Below, in pieces: positions 53,603 through 61,978 of a stretch of 64,000 nt of DNA. The translations under genes were made by a program, and so were the position numbers. The DNA lies in assembly GCA_964344685.1 (NCBI GenBank), contig CAYFOK010000009.1:1-64000 (forward strand), read 5' to 3'. The DNA is from Scalindua sp964344685 (GTDB lineage: Bacteria > Planctomycetota > Brocadiia > Brocadiales > Scalinduaceae). The notes beneath the pieces were generated by a model that saw only the letters and a list, made by a program, of their open reading frames with translations, was not told where the DNA came from and did no database searches. Within the stretch, counting starts at the first letter, position 1; each line of letters starts with the position of its first letter.

Positions 53603-54775
53603 ATGTGGCAATTAAAATACAAAAATAGTAATAGAGGATTTACACTGATTGAAATTCTGGTAACGATCGGGATAATCGGCGTACTGGCAGGCATTGGAAT
53701 CGTATCCCTCAGCAAGATAATGTCATCGAAAAACCAGACAACGTGCATAAACAACCAGAGGGGAATATCTCAGGGATTGCAAATGTATTATAACGACTAC
53801 ATGACATTCCCGGATGATGGTTACCCTGAAGATGGCGATGATCTTTACCCTCTCTCTACAGAACTGGCAAACTATATAAACGACAAATCAATATTTCTCT
53901 GCCCTGAAGACAGCGATACTACCAGCACTGCAAACTTTGCAAGTTATGATCCTTACTATTTGGCCCGCAAGGGCTCTTATGCCAGCGACGAACTTGCAAT
54001 CGGCTGCCCTCGTCACAGAGGTGCAAGCCATTCAACGAGCACTTTCTCTACCGGCTGTACAGAAATAATGAGCGTTGCTAAGGTATTGGCTAACGGGCAG
54101 AAGATACCGCCTGATGGGACCACTGCACAGAGAAAAATCATCAGTGTAAATGATACGATGACGTTCGATGACGGAAGTACCGTTACCATAACAAATGCGT
54201 CCGGAGGCAGCTATGGCTGTTTTCTGGTACAATCTGTCCGGCTCTCTGACGGTACCCTGTACAGCATTGTAAAGGTACAGGACAGTGGGACCATAGATGT
54301 TCAGGTTACTACGGGTTCTAAATTCGAGGTTGTTACGCCGAGTGCAATTGTAGGTGTGAGGGGTACACAGTTTTCCGTGGTGACCAGCAGCAACGGTTCC
54401 GAAGCCGGTTACCGGACAGATGTGTCGCTTACAAGCGGAGTTGTAGTGGTAACTGACCGTGAAACTGGTGTAGCGACCACATTGCAGAGCGGCGGTACAA
54501 CATCTACGACCACTGGGGATGTGCCAATGCATTCACACTACCATACTCATGCAAATGGTGAAAGGCACATGCATGACCATCCATCCCAGAACCAGGCCCA
54601 CCATGGGAAGCCTCAAGCAGGAACTGATGACGAAAGCAGCACTGCTGATCCTGATGATGTGACCATCTGCCACAAGCCGGGTACAACTGCAGAGAAGACT
54701 ATGACAATCAATGCATCAGATTTATCAGATCACCTGTCTCATGGCGATACCATGGGTGCGTGCTCTGGCGAATGA
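53603..54775 (+). CDS. Type IV prepilin-like protein fused to a FecR domain, copy 2
   Basis: Same length and layout as copy 1, 1,556 bp downstream. Differences are confined to about residues 110-200 (for example D to A in SYDSDEL, DN to SH, S to C, G to A, E to K, and E to D); the N-terminal 100 and C-terminal 190 residues are identical at protein level and apparently at DNA level. The His-rich patch and FecR domain are unchanged. The flanking DNA has diverged far more than the ends of the gene. This points to recent gene conversion or selection on the central region. It may provide a pseudopilin variant. Confidence 0.85.
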   Translation: MWQLKYKNSNRGFTLIEILVTIGIIGVLAGIGIVSLSKIMSSKNQTTCINNQRGISQGLQMYYNDYMTFPDDGYPEDGDDLYPLSTELANYINDKSIFLCPEDSDTTSTANFASYDPYYLARKGSYASDELAIGCPRHRGASHSTSTFSTGCTEIMSVAKVLANGQKIPPDGTTAQRKIISVNDTMTFDDGSTVTITNASGGSYGCFLVQSVRLSDGTLYSIVKVQDSGTIDVQVTTGSKFEVVTPSAIVGVRGTQFSVVTSSNGSEAGYRTDVSLTSGVVVVTDRETGVATTLQSGGTTSTTTGDVPMHSHYHTHANGERHMHDHPSQNQAHHGKPQAGTDDESSTADPDDVTICHKPGTTAEKTMTINASDLSDHLSHGDTMGACSGE

Positions 54776-54929
54776 TGACAGCAGTGAATAAAGTTCAAGT
54801 CTAAACGCTTTGGTTCCTGTCATGGTCGGACTGTCCGTATGGCCGTCCTCAGGCGACAACCGTCATAATTGAGATGGTATGGAAATGGGATATATTGATA
54901 CTAAAGATACACACGAAACAAAAAATACC

Positions 54930-56420
54930 TTATGTCTGCTTAGTGTATGAAGTGCCGTGTATACCGAGCTTTCGTGCTTTTTCCCTGAACTGTTTCCTGT
55001 CAATCTTTGCAAGCCTTGAAGCTGCAGATATGTTTCCATTGGTCCTGTCGAGGACTGTCTGGAAATACTTTGTTTCAAATTCATTCTTTGCTTCGTTAAA
55101 TGGCTTGTCAGAGAGCCTTGTTTTTCGAGGGTTCTTATGCAGCCTCTCTATAAGCGACGGTATGTCACAGAGTTCAACTGTTGGCGGATTAGCCAGGATA
55201 ACTGCCTGGGTAACCATATTTTCCAATTCCCGTACATTTCCAGGCCAGGCGTATCGTAAGAACTTTTCAATCACTTCCGGAGAGAATCCTACTAATTCCT
55301 TAGAGAATTCCTTACACGCGTTTTCCAGAAAATATTGACTCAGGAGAAGCAGGTCATCATCCCGATCTCTCAGAGGAGGCACCATAATACGGAACTGGTT
55401 AAGGCGGTAGTACAGGTCTTCACGAAATGTCCCATTGTGTACGCTGTCTTCCAGAGAGACATTAGTGGCTGCAATTATTCTGATGTTTGCATGCTGGCAT
55501 TTTGACGAACCAACCCGCCTGTACTCACCTTCCTGCAGGACCCGAAGTAGTTTCACCTGGAACTGTGGCGTTGTCTCACCGATTTCATCAAGAAATAGTG
55601 TACCGCCATCGGCTTCCTCTACCAATCCTCGTTTTTCCGAAGAGGCTCCGGTGAAGGCACCCCGTTCATGCCCAAAAAGTTCACTTTCCAGAAGTGTCTC
55701 TGTAAGCGCACCGCAGTTTATCGGCACGAAAGGGAAGCTGGTCCTGCTGCTCAGTCGATGGATCGGTCTTGCAATGAGTTCTTTGCCTGTACCGCTCTCT
55801 CCGGTAATGAGCACAGATGATTTAGTCTTTGACACCAGCCGTACGAGGTCCAGAACGTCTTTAATCTTGTCAGAATCTCCAATAATCTCCGGAAAATCGG
55901 TTCGTTTTTTTGTACGTGTTTGAATTTCAGCTCCATCCTGGTTCTGAATCACTGATTTCATGCCTTTAACAACATGTTCAGTTTCAGTTTTGATCTTTTC
56001 CAGTTCACGATTTTTACTTGCCAGTTCATGGATATGCTTTTGCTCCCTTCTGACACGTTCGACTTTTGCGTGCAGTTCCGGCAGTTTGCATGGCTTGGCT
56101 ATCCAGTCTGTTGCACCTGCCTTAATTGCCCCGAAAAAATCGTAGTCTTGAGAGTGGCCGGTACAAATGATAATATCTAAATCGGGCTGTATCTCCTTTA
56201 TTTCAGTTAAAAGATCCATGCCGTTACAGTCGGGCAGGCAAATATCCAGGATTGCTATGTCAAATGAATTTTTCTTTACAAGAGTTATAGCCTCAGTTCC
56301 ATCTTTAGCCATTTTTACCTGGAATCCAAAGTTTTCCAGGTAGCTTGCAAAAGTAGAACGAATATGATCATAATCATCAACTACAATTAAATTGCCTTTA
56401 GATTCTGATTTAGAAGACAT
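54930..56420 (-). CDS. Sigma-54-dependent response regulator (NtrC/AtoC family)
   Basis: A 496-residue enhancer-binding regulator. The receiver domain (about 9-125) has Asp59 in ILDICLPD as phospho-acceptor and a C-terminal Lys (AKPCKLPE). A linker coiled coil is followed by the AAA+ domain with Walker A GESGTGKE, the sigma-54-contacting GAFTGA loop, and GTLFLDEIGE. A Fis-type helix-turn-helix (about 455-485, NISAASRLAKIDRKQFREKARKLG) ends the protein. It is intact and should activate RpoN promoters after phosphorylation. Divergently placed next to the repeat-rich region. A plausible, unproven controller of the TTGGCACA promoters in this window. No sensor kinase is adjacent. Confidence 0.94.
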   Translation of the reverse strand: MSSKSESKGNLIVVDDYDHIRSTFASYLENFGFQVKMAKDGTEAITLVKKNSFDIAILDICLPDCNGMDLLTEIKEIQPDLDIIICTGHSQDYDFFGAIKAGATDWIAKPCKLPELHAKVERVRREQKHIHELASKNRELEKIKTETEHVVKGMKSVIQNQDGAEIQTRTKKRTDFPEIIGDSDKIKDVLDLVRLVSKTKSSVLITGESGTGKELIARPIHRLSSRTSFPFVPINCGALTETLLESELFGHERGAFTGASSEKRGLVEEADGGTLFLDEIGETTPQFQVKLLRVLQEGEYRRVGSSKCQHANIRIIAATNVSLEDSVHNGTFREDLYYRLNQFRIMVPPLRDRDDDLLLLSQYFLENACKEFSKELVGFSPEVIEKFLRYAWPGNVRELENMVTQAVILANPPTVELCDIPSLIERLHKNPRKTRLSDKPFNEAKNEFETKYFQTVLDRTNGNISAASRLAKIDRKQFREKARKLGIHGTSYTKQT

Positions 56421-56820
56421 GATGTTATTTTCCTGAGTAATGTTATAAAAATGTATATAAGCGTACCTATCTCATACAAAATTATTATCGGTACAAATTA
56501 GAAAAATATTAATTTTTTTTTAATAATGAATGATTTTGAATAGAGGTTGGGTGTGTGGAAAGTCGTAAGTGTCTTACGTTATACATCTTGCGTTGACAGG
56601 ATATTGTAAATTTTTTTTTTAGATATCTAACAATATCCTTTATATATAATATAAACACAGAATTGGAATCCTTACGAGAGTGAGGAATTTGTCCTTACTT
56701 TCGTAAGGATTCCAGGGTGGTCCTTACTTTCGTAAGGAGTCCGGGGTGGTCCTTGCTTTCGCAAGGAATCCAGGAATGGAGCCCTCACGAGAGTGAGGAT
56801 AAATACATGGAGGTATATGA
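56421..56820. other. Intergenic region with 5' REP array of the transposase
   Basis: AT-rich divergent promoter DNA for the response regulator, followed by a REP array (56,664-56,800) that ends just before the transposase start. Confidence 0.6.
56664..56800. repeat. REP array upstream of the transposase
   Basis: At least five hairpins: GGAATCCTTAC-GAGA-GTGAGGA, CCTTAC-TTTC-GTAAGG (twice), CCTTGC-TTTC-GCAAGG, and CCCTCAC-GAGA-GTGAGG. They are separated by GGGTGG or GGAATGG spacers. Confidence 0.85.
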
Positions 56821-57348
56821 ATGATAAGGGAATATCATCCGCCACATATATATCAAGATGAAACGATTTACTTTATCACTGCGAAAACAAAAAATAGAGA
56901 AAATTATTTTAATACCCAGAAGAAATGCAGTCTGTTCTTTAGTGTTTTTGAAAGGAGTTTGGAAAGATTTAATTTTAAGGCAATCGGTTGGGTATTGAAT
57001 ACCAACCATTATCATATTCTGGTCAAGGTATCTGATGGAAGCATGTTAGGGAAATTTGTGCAAAACCTGCACACAAATCTGGCAAGGCTCCTAAACAAGT
57101 TTGACCGGACACAGGGAAGGCAGGTGTGGTATCAATATTGGGATAGATGTATTAGATCTGAGAGAGACCTTTATACCAGATTGAATTATATACATCAAAA
57201 TCCTGTTAAACATGGCTTAGTTTCAAATGTTAATGATTATGAATGGTCAAGTTATAAGAATTATCTGGCAAATAAAGGTGAAGAGTGGTTAATGGATTGT
57301 TTTGAAAAATTTCCAATAATTGATTTTACGTTGGAAGAAGAGGATTAA
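56821..57348 (+). CDS. REP-associated tyrosine transposase (RAYT, IS200-like Y1)
   Basis: A 175-residue TnpA_REP-type HUH transposase. WVLNTNHYHILV holds the HUH pair (His-Tyr-His), and RLNYIHQNPVKHGLV contains the catalytic Tyr with the family NPVK motif. Length and fold match functional RAYT proteins, and nothing looks truncated. The ATG follows atggaggt, partly supplied by the REP sequence. REP arrays lie on both sides, and single REP pairs of the same family occur at 36,451, 39,466, 44,813 and 62,765. It may mobilise or maintain those elements. Confidence 0.93.
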   Translation: MIREYHPPHIYQDETIYFITAKTKNRENYFNTQKKCSLFFSVFERSLERFNFKAIGWVLNTNHYHILVKVSDGSMLGKFVQNLHTNLARLLNKFDRTQGRQVWYQYWDRCIRSERDLYTRLNYIHQNPVKHGLVSNVNDYEWSSYKNYLANKGEEWLMDCFEKFPIIDFTLEEED

Positions 57349-57356
57349 TTTCAGAA

Positions 57357-57502
57357 TTGGAGCTCTTACGAGAGTGAGAAAAAGTCCTTATACTGGAATC
57401 CTCACGAGAGTGAGGAATTTGTCCTTACTTTCGTAAGGATTTCAGGGTGGTCCTTGCTTTCGCAAGGAGTCCAGAGACGGAGTTCTCACGAGAGTGAGAA
57501 TT
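57357..57502. repeat. REP array downstream of the transposase
   Basis: Hairpins GCTCTTAC-GAGA-GTGAG, TCCTCAC-GAGA-GTGAGGA, CCTTAC-TTTC-GTAAGG, CCTTGC-TTTC-GCAAGG and TTCTCAC-GAGA-GTGAGAA. The order and the closing AATACATGGAG duplicate the 5' array. Confidence 0.85.
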
Positions 57503-57520
57503 CAATACATGGAGAAGTAG

Positions 57521-60016
57521 ATGATTCGTGAAAACAGAGCGTGGCTGTTCATCTTATTTTCGGTGGTTTTTGTCGGATGTTATGCAACGATTGCTCAGGT
57601 GCTCATTATTCGGGAGTTTCTGGTAGTTTTCTTCGGAAGTGAGCTATGTATTGGAATAATTTTAGGCACCTGGCTTCTTGGTGTCACCTCCGGTGCGGCA
57701 GCAGGGGGCAGGGTTGCAGGTAGATTTAAGAGTCCTCTCTCTGCATTTATTTTTGTGCTGGTGATGATGTGTTTAACTCTGCCTCTGGGATTGGTTGTGA
57801 TCAGGGTATTAAGGCTTATCCTTAATGTACCGGCAGGCCAGTACATTCCAATGCTGTCACTGCTGTTCTCATCACTGTGTATTATCACTCCATTCAGTTT
57901 TATTATAGGCTTGAGTTTTCCTGTCGGGTGTAAAGTGATAAGGGGATTTACGCGCGATACCGCAGCTGATATTGGTTTCGTATATATTCTGGAATCCGTT
58001 GGCAGCCTTATTGGCGGGCTATTATTTACCTTCGTGCTGATCAGTAGATTCCCGCCATTGACGATAACCGCAATTTTTAATTGTATCCTGTTATTGAATT
58101 TATCCCTGCTGCTTCAGTTTTATGATAGAGGATCTCCTGCGGAAGGAAAGCCTCCGGCTCTTTTTGTCCGGGGAAAGTCTTTAGTCTGTCTTTCACTCTT
58201 CTTTGTTACTTTTGTCATACTGATATCGGGTGCAGTCAACAGAGTCGATAATTATTTTATCAACGTAAGATGGAACTCTTCCAATCCGGATATTAATCTC
58301 CTGGAATCAATCGATTCAAGATATGAGAATATTGTAGTTGGTGTACGAGACGAACAATACAGCGTGTTTGGAAACGGTCAGTATAATTTTGCTTTTCCTG
58401 ATGAGTATGAGAACTCTCAAATAGCCCACCTGGTAATGACACAGCATCCTGATCCGAAGAGAGTATTGTTAATAGGCGGTGGAATGGGTGGGGTGATCAG
58501 GGAGATGCTGAAGCATCCGATTAAAGAGTTAGATTATATTGAATTGGATCCTGTGTTGATAGAATCGATAAAGGGATACTTACCACCTGAAGAGGCGGAT
58601 GCTTTGTCTGACAAACGGGTGAAGGTCTTTTATGTTGACGGAAGGTATTATGTTAAGAGAGCAAAGGCGGATAAGAAATATGATCTGATATTTGTAAATA
58701 TACCGGACCCTTCTACGGCATTTCTTAACAGGTTTTATACCGAACAGTTTTTTCAGGAGGGAAACGATATTCTTGCGGACGATGGGGTGTTCGCGATAGA
58801 AATATCATCTGCCGTTAATTACATGGGTGAAGAGGTGGGTAATTATACCGGTTCGATTTTTAAAACTCTGCACAGCGTATTTTCACACGTAATTATTACT
58901 CCGGGACAGACAAATTACTATTTTGCGAGTAATTCATCCGGTACTGCTACATTTGACATCAGGACACTATCAAAACGGTATGTTGAGCGCGGTATCAAGT
59001 CCGAATACTTTTCTGAGCATGTATTTAATACTCTTTTGCCGCCTGGCAGGGTCAAGTCTGTTGCAGAGGATATTGAGAGCAGGGAAGGCCTCAGGGTGAA
59101 CACTGACGGAAAACCTGTTACTTACTTCTTTAATCTTATGCTGTGGGACAAGCTTGCCGGAGGTAAATTAGGAGGTGTTCTTAAATGGCTTAAGAACAGC
59201 CATCTAAAAACATTCTTAATCCCTGTCTTCATCTTTATCGCATGCCGGTGTGCATATGTAACTGTTTTCAGGCGCAGTACTGGTGCTCAGCAGAAATTTA
59301 ATATTATAGCGGCCATTGCGACAACAGGATTTGCCGGTATGGCGCTGGAAATCGTCCTGATTTTTGCATTTCAGAATATATATGGATATGTTTATGAAAG
59401 TATCGGGCTCATAATTGCGGTGTTTATGTTTGGCCTGACTCTGGGTGGTGGAGTCAGCAGCAGGTTGATATTAGAAGGCCCATCCGGGAATTTACTGCAT
59501 AAGCTAAGACTTCGGAAATATTTTCCACCCACTAAGACCGGTCCGACTATGTCGTTCGGGCGGGCTCAAAGCCAAAAAGAAGAATCTGAAGATATCGGTG
59601 GGCAGAGGGAGATAGACTGGATAAGGATATTCATTGTATTAGAAACCGTTATTGTTGTATACGCCTGCATAATGCCTTTAATACTGGATCAGCTCTCTCA
59701 ACTGCTTTTCGATTCTGAATATCTGTTTATGATACTGGTGGTAATCACCGGTTTGCTTGTAGGCCTGGAATTTCCTATAGCGGGAAAGTTGTATCTTATG
59801 AGGAGAGGGGAGTTGGGGCTGACCGCCGGAACAATCGACAGTGCAGACCACGCAGGAGCATTTATAGGCGCTTTACTTACCGGTGTGCTTTTTGTCCCGC
59901 TTTTCGGAATATCCGGTTCGTGCATAATAATAGCAGTGCTTAATATGATGAGTTTATCGTTTCTTCTGCATCTTTACTATCAGAAACGAAAGTCTGGCCC
60001 GACAAAAGGCCAGTAG
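57521..60016 (+). CDS. Membrane protein with spermidine-synthase-like domain
   Basis: An 831-residue protein. About six to seven TM helices lie in residues 1-210, and a soluble methyltransferase-fold domain at about 265-480 belongs to the spermidine synthase superfamily (LLIGGGMGGVIREML, DYIELDPVLIES, VFYVDGRYYVKR, DLIFVNIPDPS). Then a second TM half (about 560-825). In polyamine aminopropyltransferases the signature is GGGDG; here it is GGGMGG, so true aminopropyl transfer is doubtful. The fused layout is known in predicted MFS-like/spermidine-synthase families, substrate unknown. The start ATG is behind ggagaag, which lies at the end of the REP array. Confidence 0.78.
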   Translation: MIRENRAWLFILFSVVFVGCYATIAQVLIIREFLVVFFGSELCIGIILGTWLLGVTSGAAAGGRVAGRFKSPLSAFIFVLVMMCLTLPLGLVVIRVLRLILNVPAGQYIPMLSLLFSSLCIITPFSFIIGLSFPVGCKVIRGFTRDTAADIGFVYILESVGSLIGGLLFTFVLISRFPPLTITAIFNCILLLNLSLLLQFYDRGSPAEGKPPALFVRGKSLVCLSLFFVTFVILISGAVNRVDNYFINVRWNSSNPDINLLESIDSRYENIVVGVRDEQYSVFGNGQYNFAFPDEYENSQIAHLVMTQHPDPKRVLLIGGGMGGVIREMLKHPIKELDYIELDPVLIESIKGYLPPEEADALSDKRVKVFYVDGRYYVKRAKADKKYDLIFVNIPDPSTAFLNRFYTEQFFQEGNDILADDGVFAIEISSAVNYMGEEVGNYTGSIFKTLHSVFSHVIITPGQTNYYFASNSSGTATFDIRTLSKRYVERGIKSEYFSEHVFNTLLPPGRVKSVAEDIESREGLRVNTDGKPVTYFFNLMLWDKLAGGKLGGVLKWLKNSHLKTFLIPVFIFIACRCAYVTVFRRSTGAQQKFNIIAAIATTGFAGMALEIVLIFAFQNIYGYVYESIGLIIAVFMFGLTLGGGVSSRLILEGPSGNLLHKLRLRKYFPPTKTGPTMSFGRAQSQKEESEDIGGQREIDWIRIFIVLETVIVVYACIMPLILDQLSQLLFDSEYLFMILVVITGLLVGLEFPIAGKLYLMRRGELGLTAGTIDSADHAGAFIGALLTGVLFVPLFGISGSCIIIAVLNMMSLSFLLHLYYQKRKSGPTKGQ

Positions 60017-60066
60017 CCCGCCCGGATAAATCCGTTCGCCAGCCCGACGTGCACTCTGGCGGGGAC
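60016..60066. repeat. GC-rich long palindrome, copy 2 (inverted)
   Basis: Reverse complement of the segment at about 51,556-51,605, with only a few changes (TTCGCCAGCCCGACGTGCA core identical). It begins at the last base of the preceding stop codon. Confidence 0.7.
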
Positions 60067-60279
60067 TGGGATAAACCTGCCCATTTGACAAGCTGCAGGG
60101 TGGGCATTGCACATCAAAATATTTTGTACTTTAACATACTTCTCCGGCTCAATCATGTTGATTGAACCTTAAATTGTTCAGCGATTAAGTCCGGTATTCA
60201 AAGCCGATCAATCTGGAATAACGGCATCCCTGCAGGGAGCGTTTTCTGCCTGAATGAAACCATCTTCAACCCCAGATAA

Positions 60280-60666
60280 TTACAATTCCCTTCCTTTCCA
60301 GACCATACCCATCAGAGAAACCATTCCAACTAACTCTCCATTTTCCATAACAGGCGCCCATGATACATTGAAGTTTGTAAGAAAGCGCGCTGCATAATTG
60401 ACAGGCATGTTTGCGTCAACCATTAAAACAGGTTTGGCCATTATCTCATAGGCGTGGACATCCTCTAACTGTTTCCCTGCCGCAATTACTTTTGTGGCAA
60501 TGTCTCTAAGTGTAATCAAACCATACACATCTTCGTCGTTACGCGGTCTTACCAGAATTGTCTGAATGTTTTCCTCTTTCATAAGGCTCAGAGCATCTGA
60601 TACTTTGGTAATTCCATGGATGTTCACAACATACGAATACATAACATCTTTGACACGTTCTACCAT
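60280..60666 (-). CDS. Tandem CBS-domain protein
   Basis: A 128-residue protein comprising two CBS motifs: VKDVMYSYVVNIHGITKVSDALSLMKEENIQTILV with LITLRDIATKV, and IMAKPVLMVDANMPVNYAARFL with GMVSLMGMVWKG. CBS pairs (Bateman modules) usually bind adenosine nucleotides and regulate a partner. It is the last gene of the DUF1538-DUF1538-PII-CBS operon, 24 nt after the PII-like gene, so energy-state control of the membrane proteins is a reasonable inference. Confidence 0.88.
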   Translation of the reverse strand: MVERVKDVMYSYVVNIHGITKVSDALSLMKEENIQTILVRPRNDEDVYGLITLRDIATKVIAAGKQLEDVHAYEIMAKPVLMVDANMPVNYAARFLTNFNVSWAPVMENGELVGMVSLMGMVWKGREL

Positions 60667-60690
60667 TCTTATCTCCTTGATTTTTCTGTT

Positions 60691-61035
60691 TTAAATATAT
60701 TTTTCCTGAGCTGCTTTTTCGAGGGCATCCATCTGGCTTTCTGTTCCTATTACCCTGTCAACAGTCCAGGAGAAAGCCATGCCACGTCCCTTCCTGAAAT
60801 TACCGGCTTCGTAGATAGCGTCCATAATAGAGTTGGCATGGAAATCCTCTACTATGAACAGAAGTACCTCCCGCTGCTGTTCCATTTGCAAGCCAAAAAA
60901 AGTTTTCTGTTCACGGATGCCTTCTCCTCTGGCATTAAGTATGGTGACGCCTGTTGCACCAGCCTCTTTTGCTGACGAGATGACCGTATCCTGGCGATCC
61001 TGTTCTACCATTGCTATGATTACTTTAAACCGCAT
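60691..61035 (-). CDS. PII-like signalling protein
   Basis: A 114-residue GlnB-fold protein. It opens MRFKVIIAMVEQDRQDTVISSAKEAGATGVTIL, the beta-alpha-beta start of PII proteins. A T-loop-like GEGIREQKTFFG and a second half with VLLFIVEDFHANSIMDAIYEAG follow. The uridylylated Tyr of canonical GlnB is not evident. I start at the ATG at 61,035 behind ggaggaga, ignoring an upstream hydrophobic in-frame extension. It sits between DUF1538 transporter-like genes and a CBS gene and is probably a trimeric regulator of that membrane pair. Confidence 0.85.
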   Translation of the reverse strand: MRFKVIIAMVEQDRQDTVISSAKEAGATGVTILNARGEGIREQKTFFGLQMEQQREVLLFIVEDFHANSIMDAIYEAGNFRKGRGMAFSWTVDRVIGTESQMDALEKAAQEKYI

Positions 61036-61135
61036 ATAATTCTCCTCCAAATAAAAATAAATAAAATAAACAAGTTGTAAAATTAACACTGTTACTGACA
61101 ACATGGTAATACATTTTGAATTCTGAAAAATGGTA

Positions 61136-61945
61136 TCAAACCTTCTTCAAGCTTTTACTCCTGCTCCTTTTTGCAGTCCATTCTGATATTATCCCGTAAC
61201 CAAGCACACTAATAATCGGGAAGAGAGAGGCAAAGGCTATAAGTCCAAAGGCATCAACAATTACAGAACGGCCGGGTACGTTTGATGCCAGGCCAATCCC
61301 GAGAGCGGCAACCAGTGGTACGGTTACGGTGGAAGTGGTCACTCCTCCGGAATCATAGGCCAGAGGAATAATCATCTTGGGGGCCAGGAATGTCAGGCCT
61401 ACAACAACCAGGTAACCTGCAACAATATACCAATGGAGGGGGGCACCGGTAACGATTCTATAGCAGCCGAGTGAGATGCCAATTGCCACCCCGAGTGCAA
61501 CTGCGAGACGAAGCCCCCATGGCGAAATAGCTCCTGTCGAGACTTCCCTGGCCTTGAGGGCTACGGCTATCAGAGCGGGCTCTGCCACAGTGGTAGAGAA
61601 CCCAATGCAGAACCCGAATACGTACGTCCAGAAATAGAGTGACGGATGAACAAATCCTGTAGCGTCAATTTCCTTGAGTATCGCAGCATTTCCCTTTGCC
61701 AGGAAAAAGAAGTTGGTCAGCTGCCTTGACATTGCTTCACCGAGAGGGAAAAGGCCCTTTTCAAGTCCAATCATAAATACGGCCAGGCCAATAACTACCA
61801 GGCAGAAGCCATATATCAAACGGCGAGGATGGTCAATCTTTTTCCTGATAACAACCAGCTGAAAGAACAGGATCACCCCTATAATCGGGGCCACATCCTT
61901 AAGTGTGCCAAGTAAGACTTTAGCTGAGTGGTAAAGTAATTCCAT
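61136..61945 (-). CDS. DUF1538 family membrane protein
   Basis: A 269-residue protein with about seven TM helices. Paralogous to the next gene upstream (61,979): shared GLEKGLFPLGEAM, GFCIGFSTTVAEPALIAVALKA, AYDSGGVTTSTVTVPLVAALGIGLAS and DAFGLIAFASLFPI. DUF1538 proteins are predicted transporters of unknown substrate. The basic tail (KRSRSKSLKKV) is unique to this copy. Second in a four-gene operon with PII-like and CBS genes. The very conserved GGVTTSTVTVPLVAAL segment looks like a pore or ion-binding element (inference). Confidence 0.85.
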   Translation of the reverse strand: MELLYHSAKVLLGTLKDVAPIIGVILFFQLVVIRKKIDHPRRLIYGFCLVVIGLAVFMIGLEKGLFPLGEAMSRQLTNFFFLAKGNAAILKEIDATGFVHPSLYFWTYVFGFCIGFSTTVAEPALIAVALKAREVSTGAISPWGLRLAVALGVAIGISLGCYRIVTGAPLHWYIVAGYLVVVGLTFLAPKMIIPLAYDSGGVTTSTVTVPLVAALGIGLASNVPGRSVIVDAFGLIAFASLFPIISVLGYGIISEWTAKRSRSKSLKKV

Positions 61946-61978
61946 CTGTTTCTATTGTTGTAAACGAAGATAAGATAA

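Noticed and set aside
56664..57502. Possible CRISPR array in the repeated hairpins
   Set aside because: Repeats are palindromic REP units of unequal spacing around a RAYT, with no cas genes.
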